36,331 nt of DNA from a bacterium. Lineage in GTDB: Bacteria > Patescibacteriota > Saccharimonadia > CAILAD01 > BJGX01. Shown here in pieces: positions 28,701 through 34,000 of this stretch (positions are counted from its first letter, which is position 1; every line of letters begins with the position of its first letter). A program made the position numbers and the translations under genes. The notes beneath the pieces are model-generated. The model did no database searches and was not told where the DNA came from. It saw nothing but the letters and a program-made list of their open reading frames with translations. The stretch covers positions 1 to 36,331 of the forward strand of contig JAKOQC010000487.1 in NCBI GenBank assembly GCA_029778565.1, in the 5' to 3' direction.

Positions 28701-30063
28701 CTGTTGCAGGTGAATTTGTGGTAAGCACATAATTGTAAGTATTAAAGTTAACATCCATAGAAGATGTAGCACTTAGAATACTTGAGGCACTTCCAGTGAT
28801 CATACCTCCATCACCGCCTGTAACTCCCAGACAATCATAACCAGAAGGTGCAGCGGAGCTGGCTGTTATATAATCTAACTTGAATTCCAATTTTTTTACT
28901 TTATTATTATCATACAATGCAAGTTGCACATGATCAGACCCTACTAATTGACTAAAACTATGGTTGTTTGCCGGCCAACCTATGGTATTTGAGCCATAGG
29001 TATTATCCACAAATGTCTTAGCAAATGTGGTTCGTATTGTAACCGTTTTCAAGCTAGGATTAATTGTCCAGTCGATTTTAGCATTTACCCTTTTATCACC
29101 AGTTGAACTCTTAAAACATAGTTGATCACCAGGACAAGTATCATCTTTTACTACTGCGGTTGCACTGGTCTTTTTACCTTTTGAATCCGTTACCGTTAGG
29201 GTATAAGTACCCGCACAAACATTATTTAAATCCTTAGTTGTAGCACCAGTAGACCAGAGATAAGTAAAAGGTGTATTCGTACCATTCATAGTAGATACTA
29301 TGTCTTCACTACAATCCTGAACACAATTTCCATTGACCACCAAGGATAAATCACTTGGGCATTTCATTGAATCGACTGGCTCAGTATTGTTTCCGGTTTT
29401 ACTTGGGCTCGCATGAACAGATGCAATTAATGGAAAACCGAATCCCGCTGATCCAAAGGCGTTCAAATCCACTGTTGTCTCATACCAAACATCATATATC
29501 CAATTTGGATAACTCGGGTTAGGAGTATAATTAGCATCGGTTGATGGTGAATTTGTAGTTAGTACATAACCATATGTATTAAAATTTACATCCAAAGATG
29601 TGGTTGCACTTTTAATACTTGAAGCACTACCGGTGAGCATTTGACCTTCACCTCCGGTTACACCCAGACAATCATAACCTGATGATGCTCCGGAACTAGC
29701 AGTTATATAATCTTGTTTGAATTCTAATTTTTTGACGCCATTTTTATCATAAAGCGCTAATTGAACGTGATCGGATCCTACCAAATCTCCAAATTTATGA
29801 CCATTCGGCCAGCCTATTGCTGTAGTTCCATAAGTATTATCCACAAAGGTCTTTGCAAATGTGGTTCTTAATGTAACTGTATTTTTTACCGGGTCAATTG
29901 TCCAGGTAATCTTTGCACCTACACGAGCATCATTTGTCGAACTTTTGAAACATAGCTCATCTCCTGATGATTGGCCATTTAAAATTGAGCCAAAATTAAA
30001 TAGCATTATACAGCAAATAATGCTAAAAACTCTTTCCAATTGGTTTTTGTAAATCCGTTTCAT
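10780..30063 (-). CDS. Giant T9SS-secreted modular surface protein, 6427 aa
   Basis: Complete ORF from ATG at 30063 to TAG at 10780. Residues 1-31 are a signal peptide ending near SILNGQ. Then: module A (~32-235, starts LCFKSST, ends SKTGNNTEPVDS), one SprB repeat (~238-304) and a second module A (~309-511). Next are six ~87-residue Ig-like B modules (TPGxCNPxTNTY, SADPNCTKS) mixed with three ~155-residue C modules in order B C B C B B B C B (~518-1584); the C modules (NLVVNGNM, GILNNDDDNTDRYIEQY, HSRGRALKLDN) look like galactose-binding jelly rolls. Twenty-seven DUF11-like D modules occupy ~1590-5757. Four SdrD_B-like domains (~5759-6235), a linker with WTTGVERDNDYF, and a T9SS type A sorting domain (YPNPVNDILKV to KKFTVSR) end the protein. 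It is likely exported by T9SS and displayed on the surface as a very long, calcium-stiffened adhesin or matrix fibre. The size is close to the ~6500-residue SprB adhesin of Flavobacterium, but the domain plan differs. No frameshift was seen. Confidence 0.97.
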   Translation of the reverse strand: MKRIYKNQLERVFSIICCIMLFNFGSILNGQSSGDELCFKSSTNDARVGAKITWTIDPVKNTVTLRTTFAKTFVDNTYGTTAIGWPNGHKFGDLVGSDHVQLALYDKNGVKKLEFKQDYITASSGASSGYDCLGVTGGEGQMLTGSASSIKSATTSLDVNFNTYGYVLTTNSPSTDANYTPNPSYPNWIYDVWYETTVDLNAFGSAGFGFPLIASVHASPSKTGNNTEPVDSMKCPSDLSLVVNGNCVQDCSEDIVSTMNGTNTPFTYLWSTGATTKDLNNVCAGTYTLTVTDSKGKKTSATAVVKDDTCPGDQLCFKSSTGDKRVNAKIDWTINPSLKTVTIRTTFAKTFVDNTYGSNTIGWPANNHSFSQLVGSDHVQLALYDNNKVKKLEFKLDYITASSAAPSGYDCLGVTGGDGGMITGSASSILSATSSMDVNFNTYNYVLTTNSPATDTNYTPNPSYPKWIYEVWYETTVDLNVFGTSGFGVPVITSVHASPSKTGNNTEPVDSTPCNNCVFNSMNVTPGTCNPNTNTFTLSGSVSFTQAPSTGTLTLQIAGGENKVFNAPFTSPVNFSFANQNSDGLTHTVTATFSADPNCTKSATFNSPASCIVCPNNACVSDNLVVNGNMSVGTPPSSWVVANGTPASEWTLGTGSSTGNFGILNNDDDNTDRYIEQYVTTGINPNTIYTLKALGATHSPAFSNAIAEIYLELYNGNTLVGTSNKSSTTFIYNGSLQAMSDVLITTTATTTKIRIVGHSRGRALKLDNIILTACNPCQCIVSGITATAGTCNPSTNMHTVSGVVTFTNPPNSGTLTIQVTGGGSQVINAPFSSPFNYSLANQNSDGLTHTVTAVFSADPNCTKSTTFTAPDPCISCPNNSCVTDNLDINGNMSAGSPPSSWVVANGTPASEWTLGTGSSTGNFGILNNDDDNTDRYIEQYITTGVIPNTIYTLKALGATHSPAFSNAIAEIYLELYNGNTLISTSSKSNTTYLYNGSLAALTDIQIATTSNTTKIRIVGHSRGRALKLDNIVLTACIPCVCSVNSITATPGACNSSSNTYTVTGSVSFTNPPSSGILTIQIAGGGSQIFNAPFASPVNYSIAGQISDGITHTISATFSADPNCTKSTTYNAPANCVCVVSSITATPGSCNPLTNTYSLTGTVIFTNAPATGILTVSITGGSSQTFNAPFTSPINYTINNQLSDGLTHTVTAIFSADPNCTKSKTYSAPPSCVCSLTAISATPGTCNSTTNAYTLTGVVTFTNPPTTGTLTIEIAGGGSQILNAPFTSPVNYSIANQSSDGSLHTVTATFSADPNCTKSTTYTSPQSCITCPNPSCVSGNLVVNGNMETGTPPSSWVVANGTPSSEWTLGTGSTTGDFGILNNDDDNTDRYIEQYITTNALPNILYTLNALGATHNPAFSNSIAEIYLEFYNGTTLLATSTKSNTTHVYDGTLLAMTTINMVSPANTNKIRVVGHSRGRAFKLDNIVLIGCLPCPCLVTGITVLAGDCNAVSNSYTLTGSVTFTNPPTTGTLTVQITGGGSQTFNAPFTSPLNYNIASQIADGLVHTVTAAFSAEPNCKKSTTYTAPSDCTPKITHTKEFVSTTATGLNSYEILYRIVVSNTGSAGVYNLSDAPSFDNDITITASNYTTNAVGNPGNPGPLSLLGSGPWNLATNQSIGANATQTYNLKVAVIINLEDASGDNRYDECGKSLRIPKAGEGLFNESRLDVNLDGVPDARDTACADLPYLVHEKSILSVTQTGARSFQVAYKITVRNIGGVNGVYALSDRPAFDNDIVITGSNYTSDAPGNIANPGPVVLGGSGPWSLANGQAIVAGGVHMYIIKVNVSINMEDAVGDNRYDRCGKQFNSYPVSGEGLFNESRLDINNDGTVDQKDTACADIPYIVHNKSLVGVTDLGGGNFRVIYRINVSNMGGANGVYDLQDAPGFDDDVNILSATYTTDASGNVGNPGPSPLIGTGPWVLATNQSIGGFSNQTFQITVNVNVDLTNATGDNIYKPCGYFNGIPRVGEGLFNESRLFFTGIIIERDTACADIPKIVHNKMIVGVTPTGVNSYQVEYKITVENKGGAPGLYSLTDAPNFDNDINILSASFSSNAAGNIGNPGPVGLPGTGPWTLATNQSIAGGGIQTYNIKVNVSINLNGGGGDDRYEACGHTFGTYPKAGEGLFNESRLDINSDGIVDQRDTACADLPYLVHEKSILSVTQTGARSFQVAYKITVRNIGGTSGVYALSDRPAFDNDIVINSTSYTSDAAGNNANPGPVNLTGTGPWILATNQTIAGGGVQMYVIKVNVSINMEDAIGDNRYDRCGKQFNSYPVSGEGLFNESRLDINSDGTVDQKDTACADIPYITHNKSLVGVTDLGGGNFRVVYRINVSNVGGANGVYDLQDAPGFDDDVNVLTATYTTDASGNAGNPGPLPLIGAGPWVLATNQSIGGFSNQTYQITVNVNVDLANATGDNIYKPCGYFNGIPRVGEGLFNESRLYFTNFIIERDTACADIPKIVHNKTIVGVTPTGVNSYQVEYKITVENKGGAPGLYSLTDAPNFDNDINILSASYSSNAAGNIGNPGPVGLPGTGPWTLATNQTIAGGGIQTYNIKVNVSINLSGGGGDDRYDACGHAFGTYPKAGEGLFNESRLDINSDGTVDERDTACADIPFIVHDKSIIGLIQIGPRSYQVIYKITVRNIGGTSAMYALSDRPAFDNDIAINSASYSSDAPGNIANPGPVVLPGVGPWSLSANQTILSGAVHVYSIRVNVTINLEDASGDNRYDQCGKQFGSYPISGEGLFNESRLDINSDGTVDQKDTACADLPYIIHEKSIVGVTDLGGGNYRVIYRINVNNIGAATGTYDLTDAPNFDDDVSITSASYTTNAVGNPANPGPWILFGSGPWFLANDQSINGFSSQTYQIAVNVNVDLVNAGNGDNIYKPCGYTTPGIPRAGEGLFNESRLDLNNDGNPDQKDTACADIPRITHHKSIVGVTPTGLNSYQVEYKITVENKGGATGLYSLTDAPGFDNDINILSANYVSNATGNPANPGPVGLPGTGPWTLAVNQSISAGGTQTYNIRVNVSINLQGGGGDERYDACGHTFGTYPKTGEGLFNESRLDINSDGIVDQRDTACADLPYIVHDKSILSVTQTGARSFQVAYKITVRNIGGIGGVYALSDRPAFDNDIVINSTSYTSDAPGNIANPGPINLAGIGPWILATNQSIGAGGIQMYIIKVNIGINLEDVVGDNRYDQCGKRFGSYPVSGEGLFNESRLDINSDGTTDQLDTACADIPYIVHEKQFVGVVDIGGGNFRVVYKINVRNLGGATGTYDLQDAPGFDDDVNILSATYTTDASGNPGNPGPLPLAGNGPWNLAGNQSIGAFSSHMYQIGVNVSVDLVNPGPGDNIYRPCGFFNGLPRFGEGFFNESRLYYTNILIQRDTACGDIPKIVHNKSIVGVTPTGLNSYQVEYKITVENKGGAPGVYSLSDAPNFDNDIAILSANYSSNVPGHVANPGPLGLAGTGPWTLASNQSIAGGAIHTYNIRMNVSINLEGGGGDDRYDACGHTFGSYPKVGEGLFNESRLDINSDGIVDERDTACTDIPYLIHEKSILGVNQTGPRNFQVTYKITVRNIGGTSGVYALSDRPAFDNDIVIGSTSYTSDAPGNIANPGPVNLGGSGPWILATNQSIGAGGVQMFVIKVNVSINLSDAVGDNRYDQCGKQLSSYPISGEGLFNESRLDINSDGSVDQKDTVCADIPYIVHHKTIVGVTDLGGGNFRVVYRINVINLGGASGVYDLQDAPAFDDDVNISNANYMTDATGNPGNPGPLPLAGTGPWVLASNQQISAFGNQSYQISLNVNVDLLNATGDNNYRPCGFTLGIPIAGEGLFNQSRLFYTGILFQLDTACADIPKIIHKKSIVGVTPLGLNSYQVEYKITVENKGGANGIYSLYDAPNFDNDINILSATYSSNAPGNVANPGPLGLAGTGPWTLATNQSIAAGGTHTYNIRVNVSINLEGGGGDDRYDACGHAFGQYPKVGEGLFNESRLDINSDGIIDQRDTACTDIPYIVHEKSIIGLIQTGARSFQVTYKISVRNLGGTSGMYALSDRPAFDNDIVINGTTLTSDAPGNIANPGPVNLAGTGPWLLANNQSITGGGIHSYIIKVNVTINLEDAVGDNRYDQCGKAFGSYPISGEGLFNESRLDINSDGSIDQKDTVCADIPYIVHEKTFTGVTDLGGGNYRVAYQILVRNLGGASGTYDLQDAPAFDDDVNILNANYTSNATGNPGNPGPWILFGSGPWLLANNQSISAFGNQTYQLSVNVNVDLVNLGTGDNVYRPCGFTNGIPRVGEGFFNESRLYYTSIIIQRDTACGDIPRIIHNKSIVGVTPTGLNSFQVEYKITVENKGGAPGVYSLSDAPNFDNDITILAASYNSNAPGNVANPGPLGLPGSGPWILATNQAIAGGGIHTYNIKVNISINLNGGGGDDRYDACGQTFITYPKAGEGLFNESRLDINSDGTIDQRDTACADIPYLIHEKSILGVTQTGARNFQVTYKIAVRNVGAVNAVYALSDRPAFDNDITITGANYTSDAPGNIANPGPLLLGGTGPWTLANNQSIAGGSVHNYIIKVSVSINLEDVTGDNRYDPCGKQFGSYPISGEGLFNESRLDINSDGSIDQKDTACADIPYIVHEKVLVGVVDLGGGNYRAIYRINVTNKGGASGNYDMNDAPGFDDDVNILSASYTTDAVGNIGNPGPIPLFGTGPWVLATNQAISGFSMQSYQLAINVNVDLTNLSGDNIYRPCGFTNGIPKVGEGFFNESRLYYTGILVQRDTACGDIPKIIHHKSLVGITPLGLNSYQVEYKITVENKGGANGTYSLADSPAFDNDINILSASYSSTAPGNIANPGPIGLIGTGPWTLASNQSIAGGATHTFNIRVNVSINLNGGGGDDRYDACGRTFGSYPKTGEGLFNESQLDINSDGTIDQRDTACSDIPYLLHEKNLVALAQTGPRSFLVTYKISVRNVGGMSGVYALSDRPAFDNDIVINNSNYSSDAPGNIANPGPVNLSGTGPWLLANNQTIAAGAIQNYLIRVNVSINLEDAVGDNRYDKCGKQFGSYPISGEGLFNESRLDINSDGSVDQKDTACADIPYIVHHKSLVGITDIGNGNFRLIYKINVSNLGGSSGFYDLQDVPNFDNDVNILSSSYTTDAVGNLGNPGPLPLFGSGPWVLAANQSIGAFSNQTYQIAINVSVDLANGSGDNVYRPCGYANGIPRVGEGLFNESRLFYTGIEISRDTACGDIPRIIHHKTFVGLTPTGLNTYQVEYKITVENKGGANGTYSLTDAPAFDNDITILSANYFTNVLGNPGNPGPIGLPGTGPWTLASNQTIAVGAIHTYNIRVNVTINLNGGGGDDRYDACGHTFGSYPKVGEGLFNESRLDINSDGTIDQRDTACSDIPYITHDKNLIGMTQTGPRSFMATYRITVRNVGGVSGTYALVDRPAFDNDIVINSSNYTSDAPGNIANPGPVLLSGSGPWLLATNQTIAGGALHSYILRVNVTINLEDAVGDNRYDQCGKLFVTFPVSGEGLFNESSLDINSDGSIEQKDTACGDIPYLIHEKTVSALTSLGNGNFKVVYRIKVTNLGGVSTTYDLQDAPSYDDDINILNTSYTTDAIGNLGNPGPWSLIGTGPWSLANNQFIAAFGVQTYQISVNVNLDLTAQSNGDHIYRKCGATIPGQPKAGEGLFNESRLDLNRDGIPDQRDTACTDTDFYGALGDTIWVDLNGNGMYNIGEPVVKDVIAILRDCATGQIIRKDTTDVNGYYLFDKLTPNKDYFITFDLSLLPSNYGFTKQDQGGDDRLDSDVNQAGVGPCTHIDAGEIDNTYDVGLVLFASLGDYVWHDRNLNGMQDFGEEGIQSVTVRLYDANTKVFVKSTVTDINGFYLFTNLIPGDYYVKFDVPSGWLVTTANQGPDYKDSDVDNSNGTNTTASTQLSQGEVDRTWDLGLYKCTSISGDVWFDIDYDGIYDPAEKGINGLYVYVIDAATGKTVAATVTSTKPGTPSDDGYYKFICLKPGTYYIRFDKPSSLSVSPPYQGTNPDKDSDITHENGINTTRRITLQSGDNVISIGAGFQPKATLGRTVWVDANSNGIQDIGEAVLPGVIVSAYNSEGMKVSESITDKDGHYLIDELTSGDYFVKFELPDSKYRFTKAHAGLDEMDSDVDGTFGYGSTRMMKLLPGQNKMDVDAGVIEIVSAVDWMNLEGRYNGNFTELDWTTGVERDNDYFIIERRHEMEKEFTELGKVSASNKPNVSKHNYEFDDFGVAKSGVYYYRLKQVDKTGIYTYSREISINVDSPDKLYVFIYPNPVNDILKVDLWLPQDGEIEVSVFDQNGKRVLVAPFSEFKLKGKYNELLRTGILAPAQYVLQIKTAHELIQKKFTVSR
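10783..11030 (-). other. T9SS type A C-terminal sorting domain of the central giant
   Basis: The ~80-residue end contains the hallmarks of the family: a YPNPVND motif, alternating beta strands (IEVSVFDQNGKRV), a PAQYVLQI strand and a basic final KKFTVSR. Sorting domains of this type direct Sec-exported proteins through T9SS and are usually removed by the sortase PorU during anchoring or release. Its presence shows that the 6427-residue protein is complete at its C-terminus. Confidence 0.92.
11355..12785 (-). repeat. Four SdrD_B-like domains in the central giant
   Basis: Four ~115-125-residue units begin GDTIWVDLNGNG, GDYVWHDRNLNG, GDVWFDIDYDG and GRTVWVDANSNG. Each carries the Asp/Asn-rich GxxDxxE loop and the DVNGYYLF, DINGFYLF, DDGYYKF or KDGHYLI strand typical of SdrD_B / Cna_B-like prealbumin folds, with DSDVN-type loops later. 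In the family these are calcium-binding spacer domains. The same four units, in the same order, occur in the giant gene at the right edge. Confidence 0.9.
12790..25300 (-). repeat. 27-copy DUF11-like module array arranged as nine a-b-c triplets
   Basis: Each module is about 154 residues (462 bp): a start like (Y/K)IVHxKSxVGVT, a DUF11-like core with YxLxDxPxFDxDI and GNxxNPGPxxLxGxGPWxLAxNQ, a GDxxYxxCG segment, GEGLFNESRL and a DTACxDIP end. Approximate module starts: 25293, 24830, 24368, 23914, 23447, 22984, 22530, 22063, 21600, 21130, 20665, 20200, 19740, 19275, 18810, 18355, 17890, 17425, 16965, 16500, 16035, 15577, 15112, 14648, 14190, 13725, 13257. Three types alternate: a (TPTGLNSYQVEYKITVENKGG), b (TQTGARSFQVxYKITVRNIGG with ALSDRPAFDNDI) and c (TDLGGGNFRVxYRINVxN with DLQDAPxFDDDV). 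Most modules end in a calcium-loop-like DINSDGxxDQxDTAC that resembles thrombospondin type 3 or dockerin loops. Confidence 0.93.
25310..28520 (-). repeat. Interleaved six Ig-like (B) and three jelly-roll-like (C) modules
   Basis: Order from the N-terminus is B C B C B B B C B. The B modules (~87 residues) share PGTCNPxTN, TFTNPPxTGTLTxQIxGG, FNAPFTSPVNY and FSADPNCTKS. The C modules (~155 residues, starting at about 28215, 27425 and 26075) share VVNGNM, PSSWVVANGTP, GILNNDDDNTDRYIEQY and RIVGHSRGRALKLDN. The start and end of C resemble the NLxxNGxFE...W and DNI patterns of CBM-like, galactose-binding folds, so they are candidates for glycan contact; that role is inferred. Copies are highly similar at DNA level. 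Confidence 0.85.
28530..29985 (-). repeat. Duplicated N-terminal module A flanking one SprB repeat
   Basis: Two ~200-residue copies (about 29360-29970 and 28530-29140) begin LCFKSST and end SKTGNNTEPVDS. They share AKTFVDNTYG, GSDHVQLALYD, GYDCLGVTGG and NPSYPxWIYxVWYETTVDLN. I do not recognise the family. A single SprB repeat with an NGTNTPFTYLWSTGATT core lies between them. The copies are roughly four-fifths identical by eye, so this is an internal duplication. Their position right after the signal peptide makes them the likely distal tip of the exported fibre. Confidence 0.85.
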
Positions 30064-31046
30064 TTCACAATTAATTAGTAAGTAATAATTATTTTAATAT
30101 TCCAAATATTTATTTACTCATCCCATTGAATGTTTCTGAGTGTTTTCATTAACACTACGAGAACTTCAGTTGGCATATCAATGCTATAGTAGATTCCAAT
30201 TGTTATTCTTACAACAACATCTGAAAACATTTCCACCATAGCGGATTGAGTTTTGATAAAATAATACCCGTATGTATTAATAAATACAGGCGACTATTAT
30301 TGAGAATTGAATTGGTTTTCTTGCTGGCATTATGCCAGTTAAACGGCAGCTTGGTAATTCTAATTTATATATGTCAATTTCGCACTACATTACCAGAAAC
30401 GAAATTTTAAGGCTCCCAACATTGCAGAGTCAGAAATACTTGATTTCTAAATTGCGGGTGTCCAAAAGAACCCTTATACATTAAATTCTTGAGATTACTA
30501 ATAAAATAAACTATTCTGAAATAGAGACTCAATGCTATATGAAAACAATGAAGACATAGATTCGACTTCTGTCTCTTCCTGCGATTTTTCATCAGGTCCA
30601 ATAACTCATCTTTTATCAAGATGAAATGATTTGTAGTTTTCATAATTCAGGGACTCTAAAGCGCAAACTTAAAGACCTTTTTTGAAAATTAACACCGATT
30701 ATGTTTCAAATCAAATCATATTTTTTTTTAACTTCTTTAATGAATTAGACATAAATAATATACACATTTAATTTTATTGATTTGAGGATTTTACAAATGG
30801 TTCTTTAGAATCACATAAATATTAAATTACAGATTTCATTCTAAATTATAGAGAGAATTCAGATAACCAACCAAGTATATTGAATTTAAATGTAATAAAT
30901 TATAAATTCAACTCTTGATACTTACAAATTCAAATTAACTTATATCAATAAAAAATAATTTCATCAATAGTACATAACCAGAAAAATAAGCGCTATTCCA
31001 ATTAGTATTTATTCATTCCTGCCCTTGAATTTCCTTCAATTAAGAA
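30064..31046. other. AT-rich intergenic region upstream of the central giant
   Basis: This spacer lies between the right-edge giant and the central giant. It is AT-rich, most strongly from 30700 to 31010. It contains an inverted repeat at 30324-30338, a weaker dyad (TGTATT AATA AATACA) at 30273-30288, and a weak match to a Bacteroidota minus-7 box (AATATTTG on the minus strand, 30103-30110). The 78-residue ORF at 30407..30643 shows no recognisable features. The promoter and any long 5' leader of the central giant must be in this stretch. Confidence 0.65.
30324..30338. repeat. Short perfect inverted repeat upstream of the central giant
   Basis: CTGGCAT and ATGCCAG face each other across a single T, about 260 bp upstream of the start codon of the central giant. 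It is GC-richer than its surroundings and no T-run follows on either strand, so an operator-like site is more likely than a terminator. Function unknown. Confidence 0.35.
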
Positions 31047-31068
31047 CGCCCATTCCTCTGAATGAGCG
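31047..31068 (-). terminator. Terminator-like hairpin after the right-edge giant gene
   Basis: On the minus strand CGCTCATTC, loop AGAG, GAATGGGCG form a nine-pair stem (one G-T pair) 24 bp past the TAA stop. The following bases (TTCTTAATT) are only moderately T-rich, so termination efficiency is uncertain. Part of the stem (ATTC/GAATGGGC) resembles the terminator of the neighbouring giant, in keeping with the shared origin of the two gene ends. Confidence 0.6.
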
Positions 31069-31092
31069 CCGTAATAAATAAATATAGTTCAT

Positions 31093-34000
31093 TTACCTTG
31101 AGACCGTAAATCTTTTATGAATTACTTCATTGGTCGTTTTAATTTCCAGGACATATTGCCCGGGAATTAAGTTCTTTATAGGTATTGATTCAATCGATTT
31201 CCCTTTTGACTTAAATTGATCCGCAGGCACGGACATAATAACTCTACCACTTTGATCGAATACTTTTGCTTCTACTTCAGTATTCAAAGGGATTTTTATT
31301 TCTACTTTCAATAATTCGCTCACTGGATTCGGATAAATGGTCACTTTGGTCTCCTGCTTCTCCTCTTTGACATGAACTGAAATAATTTTACTGTATGTAA
31401 ATGAACCGTCTTTATCCACTTGCTTTAATCTGTAATAAATGACACCTGAAGTATTGATATCAAAATCATCATATTCATAATCATGTGAGGCCAAATTCGG
31501 ATTTGCATGAGAAGCAATTTTTTCAAGGGAAACAAAATCTTTATCTATTTCTGTTTTACGCTCCAGTACAAAATAATCATTATCCAATTCAACACCCGTT
31601 GTCCAGTTCAACTCTACAAATTCGCCATTGTAATTTCCACTAAAATTCAGCCATTCAATCGGGAGTAATTGAGCGACTACACCTGCGTCTATGGTCGGTT
31701 TAATTTCACCAGCATAGATACTAAAGATATTTGTACTTCCGTATCCGTTCTCACCACCTACGTCACTATCATTATCATCCTGACCAGCATGTGCTTTTGT
31801 AAAACCATACTTAGGATTTGGCAAATCAAATTTAACATAAAACTCTCCGTCAGCTAGTCCATCTAACATAAACCTTCCATCCGGTCCCGACAGACTTTCA
31901 CTGACTTTCACTCCCATGATATTAAATGCAGCGACTTTCACGTCAGCTAATGGAAGTTCATCTGAATCCTGAATTCCATTAAAATTTTTATCAATCCAAA
32001 CCATATCTCCAACTTCTGATCTAATTTGAAATCCTCCAAAAATATTGGACACAGTTTCTCCGCTAGATAAAGAAAATTTTCTAGTAGTATTAATTCCATT
32101 TTCATGGGTAATGTCATTGTCTTTATTGGGATCATTTCCCTTATAGGGAGCGGTTGCAGCCAACTTTACAGGTCTTTCAAATTTTAAATAATATGTTCCA
32201 GGCTTTATGCAGTCAATTGCATAATAGCCATCCATTGAAACTGTACCAGGTGTCACCTTGGTTTTCATTGTGGCCACGGTATTATTCGTTGCAGCATCAA
32301 CCACAAATACATTCATACCATTAATTCCTTTCTCTTCCGGGTCAAAGACCCCATCCAAATCATTGTCCAACCAGATATATCCATCTAATTTTGCACACTT
32401 ATAATACCCTGCATCCCAATTGAGATCATCTTCTCCTGGACTTAAATGAGTCTTTACCGTGGTCCCAGGTCCGTTTGCATTATCTACATCACTATCCTGA
32501 AAATCTGATGTCACATTCGGAAGTGTTTGAATCCATCCTGAAGCCGCAGTAAACTTTAAATAATAGTCTCCAGGCATAAGCTCATTAAATAAATATTTAC
32601 CGGTTGAATTTGACAATACATTTTTTATAGGCAACTGAGTTAAAGCATCATATAATGTTACACTCACATCTTTTATTCCGGCCTCACCCGGGTCCTGTAC
32701 TCCATCGCCGTTTTTATCAATCCATACTGAATTACCAATTGATGCATATCTAACCATACCTGCATCATATGTGCTATCTTTTTCAAAAAGATCTATTGTA
32801 GTACATGGACCTACTCCAATTGAATTGACATCGCTGTCTATTTGGTCATCTAAACCTATATTTTGAAATGTAAATCCATAACTTGAAGCATAGGAACCTG
32901 GCTGAAATACTACATAATAATTCATTGGAACCTGAAGAAAATCAAATGCATAATTACCTAAAGCATCTGTAGTATCCTTGCGCAATAAAGTTCCATCACA
33001 ATTATATAACCATGCTTCAATTCCTTTCAAGCCTGGCTCATTCGAATCCTGTAAACCATTTCCATTTAAATCATCCCATACTGTTCCTTTCAATTGTCCG
33101 GCAGGCAATTTGATTAGCGTGGGGTCATCTATGGTTCCTTTATCCCCAGGTTCACCCGGATTTGTTCCACCTGTCAAAGAATTATTCGTAGCATTCGCAC
33201 CACTATCAGATAAATCTTTGGTATCTTCAGGATCGTCGTCAGCTGATAAAACAGGATCATCGTTATTAGGTTTGTCAGCAATCGCGACTGCTTGATTATA
33301 ATATTCATATTTAATCGGGTTAATAAGTAAATCCAATCCGATCTTTATTTTTTCACCCACCTGAATGGTACCACCATCAATGACTTTAAGAAACTTATAG
33401 TCAGATTTTCCATTAAATCCGGTATTCAATGTTAGTAAATTTCCACTGTTTATCAGCCAATTAAAATTCGTAATAGTGTATTCTCCAGGATACAATGGCA
33501 ATGAAGATTTATAATTACCAAATTCATTGGTTATATTATCAGTTATTTGAACATCACCTAAAGTAACATTTCCATTATTCTGCATTGTCAATTCAAATTT
33601 TGCAGAAAACGTTCCATCAAGATTATTAATTACACTCAGTAATTTTTTAGAAATTCCAATTTTTGGATTTTGTGGTAGATTTGTTTTAGTCGGATCATCT
33701 GGATCCCCATCGTTGTCAGGATCTATGTTGGTAATATCATTCGGATCATCGCTATTATCAGATACCGTATTTCCTTTAGTATCCAAACATTTTGCAGTTG
33801 CAACATTCACTACTTTACCGGTATCAATATCCAATTGAGTAATCACATACGTTCCGGTGAAAACTATACTATTACAAGCACTAACGGCTAATACAGGAAT
33901 TGGTCCTCCGAAAATCGTTATTAAAGGATCTGTCAATGCTACATTTGATAATGTTACATTTCCTGTATTACACACTTTAAATTTATAACTAATGGTTTCA

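Noticed and set aside
30103-30110. AATATTTG on the minus strand as a Bacteroidota minus-7 promoter box for the central giant
   Set aside because: One mismatch to TAnnTTTG, in very AT-rich DNA, and no convincing minus-33 TTG at the right spacing. Mentioned only as a weak candidate.
30407-30643. 78-residue minus-strand ORF upstream of the central giant
   Set aside because: Lies in AT-rich spacer DNA, has no domain-like pattern, and nothing nearby suggests translation.
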